64,000 nucleotides of DNA from Actinoplanes derwentensis (lineage in GTDB: Bacteria; Actinomycetota; Actinomycetes; Mycobacteriales; Micromonosporaceae), in NCBI RefSeq assembly GCF_900104725.1, contig NZ_LT629758.1, positions 5,780,501 to 5,844,500 on the forward strand, written 5' to 3'. Below are positions 27,898-37,459 of this stretch, piece by piece. Made by a program: the position numbers and the translations under genes. Position 1 is the first letter of the stretch. Every line of letters starts with the position of its first letter. A model generated the notes under the pieces. It had not been told where the DNA came from, made no database searches, and saw only the letters and a program-made list of their open reading frames with translations.

Positions 27898-28896
27898 ATG
27901 GAGTTTCGTCATCTCGGCCGTTCCGGCCTACTGGTCAGTGAGATCGCCTACGGCAACTGGATCACCCACGGTTCACAGGTGGCGGAGGAGGCCGCCGTCG
28001 CCTGCGTGCAGGCGGCCCTGGAATGTGGCATAACCACGTTCGACACCGCCGACGTCTACGCCGGCACCCGGGCGGAGGAGGTGCTGGGCCGGGCCTTGAA
28101 GAGTGAGCGCCGGTCCGGTCTGGAGATCTTCACCAAGGTCTTCTGGCGTACGGGGCCGGGCGCCAACGAGAGCGGGCTGTCCCGCAAGCACATCCTGGAG
28201 TCGATCGACGGTTCGCTGCGGCGGCTCGGCACCGATTACGTGGATCTCTATCAGGCGCACCGGTTCGACCATCACACGCCGCTCGAGGAGACCATGGAGG
28301 CGTTCGCCGACGTGGTGCACCGGGGCAAGGCCCATTACATCGGGGTGTCGGAGTGGACGGCCGCGGAGATCCGGGCCGCCAAGCCGCTCGCCGACGACCT
28401 GCGGATCCGGCTGGTGTCGAACCAGCCGCAGTATTCGATGCTGTGGCGGGTGATCGAGGCCGAGGTGGTGCCGGCGTCACTGGAGCTCGGTCTCGGTCAG
28501 ATCGTCTGGTCGCCGCTGGCGCAGGGGGTGCTGACCGGCAAGTACAAGGCCGGGGAGCAGCCGCCGGCCGGGTCGCGGGCCACCGACGACAAGTCGGGTG
28601 CCGGGTTCATCGCCCGCTGGATGAGCGACGACGTGCTGGGCACGGTCGCCCGACTGGAGCCGCTGGCCGCGGAGGCCGGGCTGACGATGGCGCAGCTGGC
28701 GCTGGCGTGGGTGCTGCAGAACCCGAACGTCTCGGCGGCGATCATCGGCGCGTCCCGCCCGGAGCAGGTGCGGGACAACGTGACGGCGGCCGGGGTGAAA
28801 TTGGACGACGGCCTGCTGAAGGCGATCGACGAGATCGTGGATCCGGTGGTGACCCGCGATCCGTCGCTCACCTCCAGCCCGGCCAAACGTCCTTAG
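27898..28896 (+). CDS. Aldo/keto reductase (voltage-gated K+ channel beta-subunit-like subfamily)
   Basis: A 332-residue NADPH-dependent oxidoreductase with a TIM-barrel layout. The catalytic tetrad is visible: Asp and Tyr in FDTADVYAG, Lys in IFTKVFWRTG and His in LYQAHRFDHH. The C-terminal cofactor site is IIGASRPEQVRDNV. The substrate is unknown. It begins six bases after the giant gene's stop, so the two may be co-transcribed. It ends convergently with the site-2 protease gene, four bases away. Confidence 0.9.
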   Translation: MEFRHLGRSGLLVSEIAYGNWITHGSQVAEEAAVACVQAALECGITTFDTADVYAGTRAEEVLGRALKSERRSGLEIFTKVFWRTGPGANESGLSRKHILESIDGSLRRLGTDYVDLYQAHRFDHHTPLEETMEAFADVVHRGKAHYIGVSEWTAAEIRAAKPLADDLRIRLVSNQPQYSMLWRVIEAEVVPASLELGLGQIVWSPLAQGVLTGKYKAGEQPPAGSRATDDKSGAGFIARWMSDDVLGTVARLEPLAAEAGLTMAQLALAWVLQNPNVSAAIIGASRPEQVRDNVTAAGVKLDDGLLKAIDEIVDPVVTRDPSLTSSPAKRP

Positions 28897-28899
28897 GGC

Positions 28900-29721
28900 C
28901 TAGCTCTCCCAGAAACGCATCAGGGAGAAGCCGGTGGAGTAGAACTGCCAGTCGACGCCGAGGATCCCGGCCAGGAAGTCCACCGCGGTGAAGAAGTAGG
29001 AGCCGACCTCGGTCTGCCAGAGCAGCAGGAACAGCACCAGGAAGCTCCACGGGGCGACCAGGTTCCACGCGCGCTGGTAGGCCGGGCTCATCCACGGGTG
29101 GATGATGCCGCCGCCGTCCAGGCCGGGGATCGGCAGGAAGTTCAGCAGGCTCGCGCTGATCTGCAGGAAGACGAGCAGGCCGAGGGCCGCCCAGAACGCG
29201 ATGTGGTCACCTTCGGCCACGAAACGCCCGGTCGCGTCCTGGCTGATCTCCGGGGCCAGGCCGAACAGGAACGGGATCGCCACGATGATCGCCAGCACCA
29301 CGTTGGTCAGCGGGCCGGCCGCGCTGATCAACGACTCCTTGGCCTTGCTCTGGATGTAGCGGTGGTCGACCCAGACCGCGCCACCGGGCAGGCCGATGCC
29401 GCCGAGGATCACCACGATCACCGGCAGCACGATCGACAGCAGCGGGTGGGTGTACTTCAACGGGTTGAGCCGCAGGTAACCCCGGTCGGCGACGGTCAGG
29501 TCACCGGAGAAGTAGCCGAGGACGGCGTGTGCGTACTCGTGCAGGCAGAGGGAGATCAGCCAGCCGGTGATGACGAACAGGAAGACGTCGAACCCGACGT
29601 TGCCGAACTCGTTCCACGTCAGGACACCGCTGACCACGAAGACGGCGACGATGCCGATGAAGACCGGGCTCGGCACGAAGGCGTTGCGCGGCGTACGGGT
29701 ATAGACCGGTTCGTAGGTCAC
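28900..29721 (-). CDS. Site-2 protease (M50) family zinc metalloprotease
   Basis: A 273-residue membrane protease. The zinc motif HEYAH is at residues 61-65 within a transmembrane helix, and the third-ligand motif NFLPIPGLDGGG lies in a C-terminal helix. About six hydrophobic helices, no PDZ domain, so it belongs to the compact S2P group rather than the RseP/Rip1 group with PDZ. These cleave membrane-embedded substrates; the substrate here is unknown. Confidence 0.88.
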   Translation of the reverse strand: MTYEPVYTRTPRNAFVPSPVFIGIVAVFVVSGVLTWNEFGNVGFDVFLFVITGWLISLCLHEYAHAVLGYFSGDLTVADRGYLRLNPLKYTHPLLSIVLPVIVVILGGIGLPGGAVWVDHRYIQSKAKESLISAAGPLTNVVLAIIVAIPFLFGLAPEISQDATGRFVAEGDHIAFWAALGLLVFLQISASLLNFLPIPGLDGGGIIHPWMSPAYQRAWNLVAPWSFLVLFLLLWQTEVGSYFFTAVDFLAGILGVDWQFYSTGFSLMRFWES

Positions 29722-29734
29722 GTCGTCAGCCCGA

Positions 29735-29932
29735 TCACTCGGCCGGAGGGAGGCTCATCTGGTAGTCCACCCGATCGTCGTCGACCAGGGTGACCGCGCC
29801 GACCCCGGAGGTCTGCAGCTGCCGCCATTCCTGACCGATCCACGACTCGGCGTCCGCCTGGCTGCTGAACGTCTCAGCAGGCCCTTCGACAGGCTTGCCA
29901 TCGACGTCTTCGTAGCGCCAACTCCACGGCAT
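29735..29932 (-). CDS. Small conserved hypothetical protein
   Basis: A 65-residue acidic protein (MPWSWRYEDVDGKPV at the start, WIGQEWRQL in the middle, ending MSLPPAE). The layout of short strands and one helix resembles small actinobacterial proteins of unknown function. It starts 13 bases before the protease gene on the same strand, so the two are probably co-transcribed. No known motif. Confidence 0.6.
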   Translation of the reverse strand: MPWSWRYEDVDGKPVEGPAETFSSQADAESWIGQEWRQLQTSGVGAVTLVDDDRVDYQMSLPPAE

Positions 29933-30016
29933 TGAGCCGCCCCCTCACGTCACATACCTCAGTGGGCTTCCACCCTACGGCTTCCACCCGTGCGACCCGG
30001 CTCTAAGGTACGGGGC

Positions 30017-31927
30017 ATGTCCGAAGATCGGTGGAACACGGTTCTGGTGCTCGGTGGTATCCGCTCCGGCAAATCCGGGTTCGCCGAGTCCCTGGTGGCC
30101 GGCGCTCCGTCGGTGCGATACGTGGCTACCGCGGCCGGCGGCGAGGACGACCCCGAGTGGCAGGACCGGATCGAAGCCCATCAGCGGCGACGGCCCCAGT
30201 CCTGGACGACCGAGGAGGTCAGCCGCGAACCCGCGCTCCTGACCGAGCTGCTGCTGTCCGCGAGTGCCGGCGAGACCCTGCTCGTCGACGACCTCGGTGG
30301 CTGGGTCGCCGCCGTCCTCGACCCGTCCCGGCAGCCCAACGACGACGAGGCCGACGTGGCGGCGCTGGCCGCGGCGGTCCGGGACACCGCCGCCCGGGTC
30401 GTCCTGGTCAGCCCGGAGGTCGGGCTGTCGCTGGTGCCGCTCAACCCGGTCGGGCGGGCGTTCACCGACGCGCTGGGCACCACCAACCAGGCGCTGGCCG
30501 CGGTCTGCGACGGGGTGGCCCTGGTGGTCGCCGGTCAGCCGAGCTGGTTGAAGGGCTCGGCGGCACCTGTCGACGCGGCGGCACCGATCGAAGCGGCGCC
30601 GCCCGTCGTCGCGTCCCGGCCGATCGCGATGGCGACGCCGAGCACTCCCGCGCCCCCGCCGCCGCCGGCACAGCCGCCGGCGGAGCCGCCGGCGGAGCCG
30701 GCCACTGTGGTCGTCCCCCTCACTACGCCGGAGCCGCAGCCGAGCGCCGCCCTGAGCGAGTCCACGATGATGCTGCCACTGGTGGCGTCCGGGCTCACCG
30801 AGATCAAACCGGGCATGGACCTGCCGCTGCCGAACAGTGACGCCGGACCGGACGCCCGCGAGCGCCTGACCGACCTGGACCTGCCGGGTGCGGGGCTGGG
30901 CGCGCTGGCCGAGGCGGTCGAGTTCGCCGCCGCGACCCAGAACACGACCACCCCCAGGGCCTGGAGCGGGGTACGGGTGGTGGTGGTCACCGGCAGCCGG
31001 GCCGGTGGAGCGGCCGCCGGAAGCGACGAGGCCGATGTGGAACGGCGCATCGCCGAGACCGAACGCGGCGAGGGCCTGCTGGGACGGCTCGCCGCCCAGG
31101 CCGGCGCCGACATCTCGGTGCTGCGGACCGCTCCGGTCGGCGCCATGGAGGACGGTCCGGTCACCGTCGAGGACGCTGTGGAGACGGCGCTGCGGGACGG
31201 CTGGAAACTCGCCGACGCCGCCGTCGACGCGGGCCGGGATGTGATCCTGCTCGCCGCGATCGGTACCGGGGCCGAGGCCGCCGCGACGGCGGTGCTGGCC
31301 GCCACCACCGGGGCCGAGCCGGTCGCGACGCTGCCGCGGGTGCTCGTTCCCGGCGGCCGGTTCGACGACGCGGCCTGGATGGTGCGCTGCGCCGCGATCC
31401 GGGACGCCCTGCACCGGATCCGGCAGGAGCCGCGTGGTGCCACCGACATCCTGCGCCAGATCGGCGGCCTGGACGTGGCGGTCGCCACCGGCCTGCTGCT
31501 TGGTGCGGCCGCCCGGCGGGTTCCGGTGCTGGTGGACGGCCCGCTCGGGATCGCCGCCGGACTGGTCGCGCGGGACCTGGCCAGCCAGACCCGGCACTGG
31601 TGCCTGCTGCCGGAGAGCGGCACGCTCGCGCTGGTCAAGCAGGGTGCGGATGTGCTCGGGCTGACTCCGGTGCTGCAGACCGGCCTCGACCTGGGCGAGG
31701 GGGCGAACGCGCTGTCGGTGCTGCCGCTGCTGCGTACCGCGATCAGTCTGGCCGCGTCGTCACCGGTGCATCCGGCGCTGCTGTCCGAGGTGGGCGACGA
31801 CGGTCTCGACGAGGACACCGACGACGAGATCGACGACGAGGACACCGATGTCGACGAGGACGGGCCGGACCTCTCCTTCAACACCGCGGCCTTCAACACG
31901 GTGAACTTCCGCGAGCCGGGTGCTTGA
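30017..31927 (+). CDS. cobT: CobU-CobT fusion: cobinamide kinase/guanylyltransferase plus DMB phosphoribosyltransferase
   Basis: A 636-residue fusion for the lower-ligand branch of cobalamin assembly. Residues 1-175 are CobU: P-loop GGIRSGKS (13-20) and the guanylylated His in RIEAHQRRRP. A linker of about 90 Ala/Pro-rich residues (PPPPPAQPPAEPPAEP) follows. Residues from about 270 to 600 are CobT, with the catalytic Glu in LDLGEGANALSVLPLL. The last 45 residues are very acidic and may be a flexible tail. ATG 30017; overlaps cobS by eight bases. Activates nicotinate-DMB and cobinamide for joining by CobS. Confidence 0.9.
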   Translation: MSEDRWNTVLVLGGIRSGKSGFAESLVAGAPSVRYVATAAGGEDDPEWQDRIEAHQRRRPQSWTTEEVSREPALLTELLLSASAGETLLVDDLGGWVAAVLDPSRQPNDDEADVAALAAAVRDTAARVVLVSPEVGLSLVPLNPVGRAFTDALGTTNQALAAVCDGVALVVAGQPSWLKGSAAPVDAAAPIEAAPPVVASRPIAMATPSTPAPPPPPAQPPAEPPAEPATVVVPLTTPEPQPSAALSESTMMLPLVASGLTEIKPGMDLPLPNSDAGPDARERLTDLDLPGAGLGALAEAVEFAAATQNTTTPRAWSGVRVVVVTGSRAGGAAAGSDEADVERRIAETERGEGLLGRLAAQAGADISVLRTAPVGAMEDGPVTVEDAVETALRDGWKLADAAVDAGRDVILLAAIGTGAEAAATAVLAATTGAEPVATLPRVLVPGGRFDDAAWMVRCAAIRDALHRIRQEPRGATDILRQIGGLDVAVATGLLLGAAARRVPVLVDGPLGIAAGLVARDLASQTRHWCLLPESGTLALVKQGADVLGLTPVLQTGLDLGEGANALSVLPLLRTAISLAASSPVHPALLSEVGDDGLDEDTDDEIDDEDTDVDEDGPDLSFNTAAFNTVNFREPGA

Positions 31928-32660
31928 CGGGATCCGGCTGGCGGTCACCACGCTGACCGTGCTGCCGCTGCGGACGGGCCGGGTCGACCGGTCCGCCGCG
32001 GCGGTGGCGATGGCGGTGGCCCCGGCCGTCGGGGCGCTGCTCGGGCTGGTGCTGGCCGGGCTGCACGAGGGGCTGCGGGCGCTGGGTTCACCGGCGCTGG
32101 TGGCGGCCGGGGTGACGGTCGCGGCGGGGGCGCTGCTGACCCGGGGGCTGCATCTGGACGGGCTGGCCGACACGGTCGACGCGCTCGGGTCGTACCGCTC
32201 CGGTCCGGCCGCCCTGGAGATCATGAAAAAGCCGGACATCGGACCGTTCGGAGTGGTGGCCCTGGCCGCCACCGTCCTGATCCAGACCGCCGCGGTCTCC
32301 TCCGCCGGGCCGTGGGCGATCGTGACCGCCTGGGCCGCCGGCCGGCTGGCGATCACCGTCGCCTGCCGCCGGGGAGTGCCCGCCGCCCGTCCCGGCGGCA
32401 TGGGCGCGCTGGTGGCCTCCACGGTGCCCGGGTGGGCACTCACGGTCGCCGCGACGCTGACGGTGGCTCTGGGGGCCGCCGCGGTGCCGGGCCGTCCGTG
32501 GCAGGGGCCGGTGGCCGTCGCTCTCTCCGGGTTGGCGGTGGTCCTTCTCCTGCGTCATGTCGTACGCCGTTTCGGAGGCGTCACCGGAGACGTCCTCGGC
32601 GCGTCAGTCGAGTTGGCCGTGACGCTGACGCTGGTGGCCCTGACCACCGTGCCGAGTTAG
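31920..32660 (+). CDS. cobS: Adenosylcobinamide-GDP ribazoletransferase (cobalamin synthase)
   Basis: Integral membrane enzyme joining adenosylcobinamide-GDP and alpha-ribazole (phosphate). 246 residues with six or more hydrophobic segments. The Mg-binding motif LHLDGLADTVDALG and KPDIGPFGVVAL are typical. The GTG start overlaps the cobT end, giving a coupled pair that covers all remaining lower-ligand steps. Confidence 0.93.
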   Translation: MLDGIRLAVTTLTVLPLRTGRVDRSAAAVAMAVAPAVGALLGLVLAGLHEGLRALGSPALVAAGVTVAAGALLTRGLHLDGLADTVDALGSYRSGPAALEIMKKPDIGPFGVVALAATVLIQTAAVSSAGPWAIVTAWAAGRLAITVACRRGVPAARPGGMGALVASTVPGWALTVAATLTVALGAAAVPGRPWQGPVAVALSGLAVVLLLRHVVRRFGGVTGDVLGASVELAVTLTLVALTTVPS

Positions 32661-32749
32661 GGCGCGAATCGAACCGCGACTCGGCACGATGGAAGCGGTA
32701 GCCGCATGCGTGGTGAGCCGGGGTGCGGATCGAACCGCGACTCGGCACG
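32648..32749. repeat. Duplicated 20-mer and hairpin after cobS
   Basis: tcgaaccgcgactcggcacg occurs at 32669-32688 and 32730-32749. The first copy's end (actcggcacg) is the complement of cgtgccgagt at 32648-32657 across the cobS stop, so a 10-bp stem can form. It lies between convergent cobS and gcvT and may act in termination. Confidence 0.6.
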
Positions 32750-32770
32750 CAGCAGACGGGTGGCGGGCCG

Positions 32771-33862
32771 TCAGCGGACCGACGGGGTGACGAACGGGGG
32801 CTTGACCAGGCGGGCCTCGATGCGGCGGCCCCGGATGTCGATCTCGACGAGGGTGCCGTCGGTCAGGCCGGCGGCGGTGTCGATGAGGGCGAGGGCGATC
32901 CCGGACTTCTTCGTCGGCGAGAAGGTGCCGCTGGTGGTCTCTCCGACGAGCCGCTCCCCCACGTACACACTCATGTGTCCCCGGGGGATGCCGCGGCCCG
33001 TCAGTTCCAGGCCCCGCAGTGACCGGCGCGGACCGGCGGTCTTCTCGGCCTGCAGGGCCGTCTTGCCCCAGAAGGCCGGCTTGTCCCAGCCCACCGCCCA
33101 GCCGGACCGGGCCTGCACGGGGCTGATGTCGAGGCTGAGCTCCTGACCGTGCAGCGGGTAGCCCATCTCGGTGCGCAGCGTGTCCCGGGCGCCGAGGCCG
33201 CACGGGCGGACCCCGGCCTCGATGATCGCGTCCCACACCGCGGGCGCGGCGTCCCACGGGACGACCAGTTCGTAGCCGTGTTCGCCGGTGTACCCGGTCC
33301 GGCAGACGATCAGCTCGGTGCCGCCGAGGGTCCCGGTCTCGAACGACATGTAGCCGTGTGACACCGGCAGGCCGAGTTTGCCGAGGATCTCCGCGGACTG
33401 CGGGCCCTGGACGGCCAGCACGGCGTGCGAGCGGTGCTCATCGGTGATTTCCAACGAAGAGGGCGCGGCCTCGACGAGACGGCGGACCACCTCGGTGGTG
33501 TTGGCGGCGTTCGGGATCAGGAAGACGTGGTCGTCGGCGTACAGGTAGGCGATCAGGTCGTCGACGACACCGCCGGACTCGTCGCAGCAGAGGGTGTACT
33601 GCGCCTTGCCGGGTTCGATGCGGCCCAGGTCGTTGGTGAGGCAGGAGTTCACGAAGGCGGCCGCGCCGGTCCCGCGGACCCGGGCCTTGCCGAGGTGTGA
33701 CACGTCGAACACGCCGGCCGACTCACGGACCGCCGCGTGCTCCTTCAGGACTCCGCCGCCGGCGTACTCCAGGGGCATGTCCCAGCCGCCGAAGGAGGCG
33801 AACTTGGCGCCGAGGGCGACGTGACGGTCGTGCAGGGGGGACTGAAGAAGCTCGGCAGACAT
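32771..33862 (-). CDS. gcvT: Aminomethyltransferase (glycine cleavage T protein)
   Basis: Transfers the aminomethyl carbon from lipoylated H protein to tetrahydrofolate. 363 residues: [20 protein letters not shown] at the start, a folate-site [11 protein letters not shown] region, and [20 protein letters not shown] are typical. The start is placed at ATG 33862; a TTG at 33871 would add three residues. The H and P proteins are not in the window. Its lipoate dependence fits the lipB/lipA genes further right. Confidence 0.93.
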   Translation of the reverse strand: MSAELLQSPLHDRHVALGAKFASFGGWDMPLEYAGGGVLKEHAAVRESAGVFDVSHLGKARVRGTGAAAFVNSCLTNDLGRIEPGKAQYTLCCDESGGVVDDLIAYLYADDHVFLIPNAANTTEVVRRLVEAAPSSLEITDEHRSHAVLAVQGPQSAEILGKLGLPVSHGYMSFETGTLGGTELIVCRTGYTGEHGYELVVPWDAAPAVWDAIIEAGVRPCGLGARDTLRTEMGYPLHGQELSLDISPVQARSGWAVGWDKPAFWGKTALQAEKTAGPRRSLRGLELTGRGIPRGHMSVYVGERLVGETTSGTFSPTKKSGIALALIDTAAGLTDGTLVEIDIRGRRIEARLVKPPFVTPSVR

Positions 33863-33982
33863 GAGACTCAACTTACCGGTGACCTTGGGCGGGTTTAGAG
33901 TCGCGGAGACAACACATGCTTCCCGTTAGCCGGAAAGGCGCCCACAGGCGTGTTTCCGGCCCCGACGTCCCGGAGAGTCCGA

Positions 33983-35518
33983 GTGACCCAGCCCACCCTC
34001 AGCCTGGTCGACACCGACCCGGCCGAATCCGCGGTCGATGCCATCGTCATCGGCTTGCACAGCCAGCCCGACGAGGACGGCACGCTGCTGCCCGCCGCCG
34101 GCGCCGAGAGCATCGCCGCGGCCTTCGACGGCAAGCTGACCGCGACGCTGGCTCTGCTCGGCGCGACCGGAGCGGCCGGCGAGGTGACCAAACTGGCCAC
34201 CCTCGGCACGATCTCCGCGCCGCTGCTGGTGGCGGTGGGCCTGGGCACCGAGCCGACCGGCCCGGCGCCCGAGCTGGAGACGCTGCGCCGGGGTGCCGGT
34301 GCCGCGGTCCGGGCCCTGGCCGGCAGTGCGACGGTGGTGCTGGCGCTGCCGGTGCCGGACGACACCGACGCCGCGCCGGTGCTGCGCGCCACCCTGGAGG
34401 GCGCCCTGCTCGGCGGGTACCGGTTCGCCGGTTACAAGTCGAAACCGCCGAAGGGCCGCCGGGAGCCGGTCGCCGAGCTGCGCCTGCACGTGCCGGACGC
34501 CGCCGACGAGACGGCCACGGCCGAGCTGCGGCGCGCCGAGATCGTGGCCCGCGCGGTCCGGCTGAGCCGGGACTGGGTCAACACCCCGCCGAACGTGCTG
34601 CAGCCGGCGGACCTCGCCGACCAGGTGGCGACGGCCGCGACCGAGGCCGGGCTGGGGGTCGAGGTGCTCGACTTCGAGCAGCTCAAGGCCGGCGGGTACG
34701 GCGGTATCGTGGCGGTCGGGCAGGGTTCCGAGGCGCCGCCGCGGCTGGTGAAACTGACCTACACGCCGGCCGGGGTGGACAGCCCGAAGCGGGTGGCGCT
34801 GGTCGGCAAGGGCATCACCTTCGACACCGGTGGCGTGAGCATCAAGCCGTCCGCGGGCATGTGGGAGATGAAGTCCGACATGGCCGGGGCGGCGGCGGTG
34901 GCGGCCACCATGCTGGCGATCGCGGCGCTGAAGCCGGGTGTGGCGGTCTCCGGCTACCTGGCGATCGCGGAGAACATGCCGTCCGGGTCGGCGTACCGGC
35001 CGGGCGACGTGATCACCATGTTCAACGGCAAGCGGGTCGAGGTGTTCAACACCGACGCCGAGGGCCGGATGGTGCTCGGTGACGCGATGGCGCGGGCCTG
35101 CGCGGACGGCACCGACTACCTGTTCGAGACCTCGACGCTGACCGGCGGGCAGGTGATCTCGCTGGGCAAGCGGATCGCCGGTCTGATGGGTTCGGACGAG
35201 GCGACCGCGCTGGTGGAGAAGGCCGGCACCGCAGTCGGCGAGCCGGCCTGGCGGATGCCGCTGCCGGACGACGTGCGCAAGGGCATGGAGTCGGACATCG
35301 CCGACATCTGCCAGACGAACGCGAACCTGGACCGGGCCGGGCACATGCTGCAGGGCGGGGTCTTCCTGCGGGAGTTCGTGACCGAGGGTGTCGAGTGGGC
35401 GCACATCGACATCGCGGGTCCCGCCTACCACACCGGTGAGGCGACCGGTTACTGGACGAAGGGCGGCACCGGCGTGCCGGTCCGCACCTTCCTCAAGCTG
35501 ATCGACGACCTGGCCTGA
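33983..35518 (+). CDS. pepA: Leucyl aminopeptidase (M17)
   Basis: Cytosolic dinuclear-metal aminopeptidase, 511 residues. The variable N-terminal domain is followed by the catalytic domain: GKGITFDTGGVSIKPS (metal and Lys ligands), KSDMAGAAAVAATM and the M17 signature NTDAEGRMVLGDAM. The GTG at 33983 with a cggagag site is preferred; an ATG at 33950 is in frame. Divergent from gcvT. The syntenic M. tuberculosis gene is pepB. Confidence 0.93.
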   Translation: MTQPTLSLVDTDPAESAVDAIVIGLHSQPDEDGTLLPAAGAESIAAAFDGKLTATLALLGATGAAGEVTKLATLGTISAPLLVAVGLGTEPTGPAPELETLRRGAGAAVRALAGSATVVLALPVPDDTDAAPVLRATLEGALLGGYRFAGYKSKPPKGRREPVAELRLHVPDAADETATAELRRAEIVARAVRLSRDWVNTPPNVLQPADLADQVATAATEAGLGVEVLDFEQLKAGGYGGIVAVGQGSEAPPRLVKLTYTPAGVDSPKRVALVGKGITFDTGGVSIKPSAGMWEMKSDMAGAAAVAATMLAIAALKPGVAVSGYLAIAENMPSGSAYRPGDVITMFNGKRVEVFNTDAEGRMVLGDAMARACADGTDYLFETSTLTGGQVISLGKRIAGLMGSDEATALVEKAGTAVGEPAWRMPLPDDVRKGMESDIADICQTNANLDRAGHMLQGGVFLREFVTEGVEWAHIDIAGPAYHTGEATGYWTKGGTGVPVRTFLKLIDDLA

Positions 35519-35545
35519 TCCTCGTCATCGGGGCGCTGCCCGGTC

Positions 35546-35866
35546 TCAGGCCGGGCGGCGCCGCTGCCGCTCGTTGTAGTCGCGCATCCGCTGTGGATAA
35601 CCGAGCAGTTTGATGTCATAGACGGGCATGCTGAGCTGGTGCGCGAACTTCCACGCGACGTCGGGTGAGCCGATCCGCCGCCGGGTCCATTCACCGTCGT
35701 GTGCCACAAGCAACAGGGTGGTCTCGGTCACTGTCGTCTGTGGCTCGATGAATGCCTCGACTCCCCGACGGGAGCGGAAGAATTGCGTAAGATGCTCAAG
35801 ATCGGCCTGGTTGACCTGCTTGCCGCCGGGCCCGCCGGACTGCGACCGCCGCCGAAACCAAGCCAC
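35546..35866 (-). CDS. Conserved actinobacterial hypothetical protein
   Basis: A 106-residue basic protein (MAWFRRRSQSGG start). The middle, RSRRGVEAFIEPQTTVTETT then LLLVAHDGEWTRRRIGSPD, reads as an alpha/beta fold, with a conserved-looking end (PVYDIKLLGYPQRMRDYNER). I recall small proteins of this kind between pepA and lpd in Streptomyces as well. Function unknown. Convergent with pepA. Confidence 0.72.
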   Translation of the reverse strand: MAWFRRRSQSGGPGGKQVNQADLEHLTQFFRSRRGVEAFIEPQTTVTETTLLLVAHDGEWTRRRIGSPDVAWKFAHQLSMPVYDIKLLGYPQRMRDYNERQRRRPA

Positions 35867-36029
35867 CGCTCCTCCTCACGTTCGATCCCGCAAGGGTACG
35901 TCGGGCCGACGTGTCGTGGGCACCTGGCTGCATTGACCGGGTCGAGAAGTGACAAGATGTCAGCGACGGGACTGTGACCGTTTCCATTGTGTGACCCACA
36001 CCGGAGACGATGCGACCACTGGAGTCAAC

Positions 36030-37421
36030 GTGAGCCAGCCCAACGGCGGAACCTTCGACATCGTCATTCTCGGCGCAGGTAGTGGCGGTTATGCGGCCGC
36101 TCTGCGTGCCGCTCAGTTCGACCTCTCGGTGGCGCTGATCGACAAGGCCGAACTCGGCGGTACCTGCCTGCATCGCGGATGCATTCCGACGAAGGCGCTG
36201 CTGCACGCGGCGGAGATCGCGGATCAGACGCGCGAGAGCGAGCAGTTCGGTGTCAAGGCCGATCTGGTCGGCATCGACATGGCCGGCGTGAACGCCTACA
36301 AGGACGGTGTCGTCGGGCGCCTCTTCAAGGGCCTGACCGGCCTGCTCGGGCACAACAAGAACATCACCATCGTCCAGGGCGCGGGCAAGCTCGTCAGCAA
36401 GGACACCGTCGAGGTGGACGGCAAGCGCTACACCGGGCGCAACGTCATCCTCGCCACCGGCTCCTACTCCCGTTCCCTGCCCGGCCTGGAGGTCGACGGC
36501 ACGCGGGTGCTGACCAGCGAGCACGCCCTGAAGCTGGACCGGGTGCCGACCTCGGCGATCGTGCTCGGCGGCGGCGTGATCGGCGTCGAGTTCGCCAGCG
36601 TGTGGAAGTCGTTCGGCGCCGACGTGACGATCATCGAGGCCCTGCCCCGCCTGGTCGCGGCGGAGGACGAGGAGATCTCCAAGCAGGTCGAGCGCGCCTT
36701 CCGCAAGCGGAAGATCAACTTCAAGGTCGGCAAGCCGTTCGAGAAGGTCGAGAAGACCGAGAACGGCGTCAAGGTGACCATCGCCGGCGGCGAGACCCTG
36801 GAGGCCGAGATCCTCCTGGTCGCGGTCGGCCGTGGCCCGACCACCGCGAACCTGGGTTACGAGCAGCAGGGCGTCACCCTCGACCGGGGCTTCGTGATCG
36901 TCAACGAGCGCCTGCACACCGGCGTCGGGAACATCTACGCCGTCGGCGACATCGTGCCCGGCCTGCAGCTCGCGCACCGGGGCTTCCAGCAGGGCATCTT
37001 CGTGGCCGAGGAGATCGCCGGCAAGAACCCGGCGGTCATCGACGAGGCGGGTATCCCGCGGGTTACCTACTCCGACCCCGAGGTCGCGTCGGTCGGCATC
37101 ACCGAGGCCAAGGCCAAGGAGACGTACGGTGCCGACAAGGTCTCGTCGTACACGTACAACCTGGGCGGCAACGGCAAGAGCCAGATCCTCAAGACGGCCG
37201 GCTTCATCAAGCTGGTCCGGGTCGAGGACGGCCCGGTCGTCGGCGTCCACATGGTCGGCGCGCGAGTCGGCGAACTCGTCGGCGAAGCCCAGCTGATCAC
37301 CAACTGGGAGGCCTTCCCCGAGGAGGTCGCCCAGCTCGTACACGCCCACCCGACGCAGAACGAGGCGCTGGGCGAGGCCTTCCTCGCGCTCGCGGGCAAA
37401 CCGCTGCACGCGCACAGCTGA
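36030..37421 (+). CDS. lpd: Dihydrolipoamide dehydrogenase (E3)
   Basis: FAD disulfide oxidoreductase regenerating lipoyl groups of 2-oxoacid dehydrogenases and the glycine cleavage system. 463 residues from GTG 36030 (ggagtcaac upstream). The FAD site is VILGAGSGGYAAALRAAQ, the redox disulfide GGTCLHRGCIPTKA, the NAD site LGGGVIGVEFASVW, and the C-terminal base His is in HAHPTQNEALGEAF. It is followed 38 bases later by sucB. The region 35867-36029 upstream should hold its promoter. Confidence 0.95.
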   Translation: MSQPNGGTFDIVILGAGSGGYAAALRAAQFDLSVALIDKAELGGTCLHRGCIPTKALLHAAEIADQTRESEQFGVKADLVGIDMAGVNAYKDGVVGRLFKGLTGLLGHNKNITIVQGAGKLVSKDTVEVDGKRYTGRNVILATGSYSRSLPGLEVDGTRVLTSEHALKLDRVPTSAIVLGGGVIGVEFASVWKSFGADVTIIEALPRLVAAEDEEISKQVERAFRKRKINFKVGKPFEKVEKTENGVKVTIAGGETLEAEILLVAVGRGPTTANLGYEQQGVTLDRGFVIVNERLHTGVGNIYAVGDIVPGLQLAHRGFQQGIFVAEEIAGKNPAVIDEAGIPRVTYSDPEVASVGITEAKAKETYGADKVSSYTYNLGGNGKSQILKTAGFIKLVRVEDGPVVGVHMVGARVGELVGEAQLITNWEAFPEEVAQLVHAHPTQNEALGEAFLALAGKPLHAHS

Positions 37422-37459
37422 TTTCGATCGCGTTCTGACGTTAAGGAGTTTGGGAAAAC

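Noticed and set aside
32660..32755. tRNA gene on the minus strand, because of GGTTCGAT and a terminal stem
   Set aside because: There is no room or sequence for D and anticodon arms, and the T-arm pairing fails with a 7-base loop.
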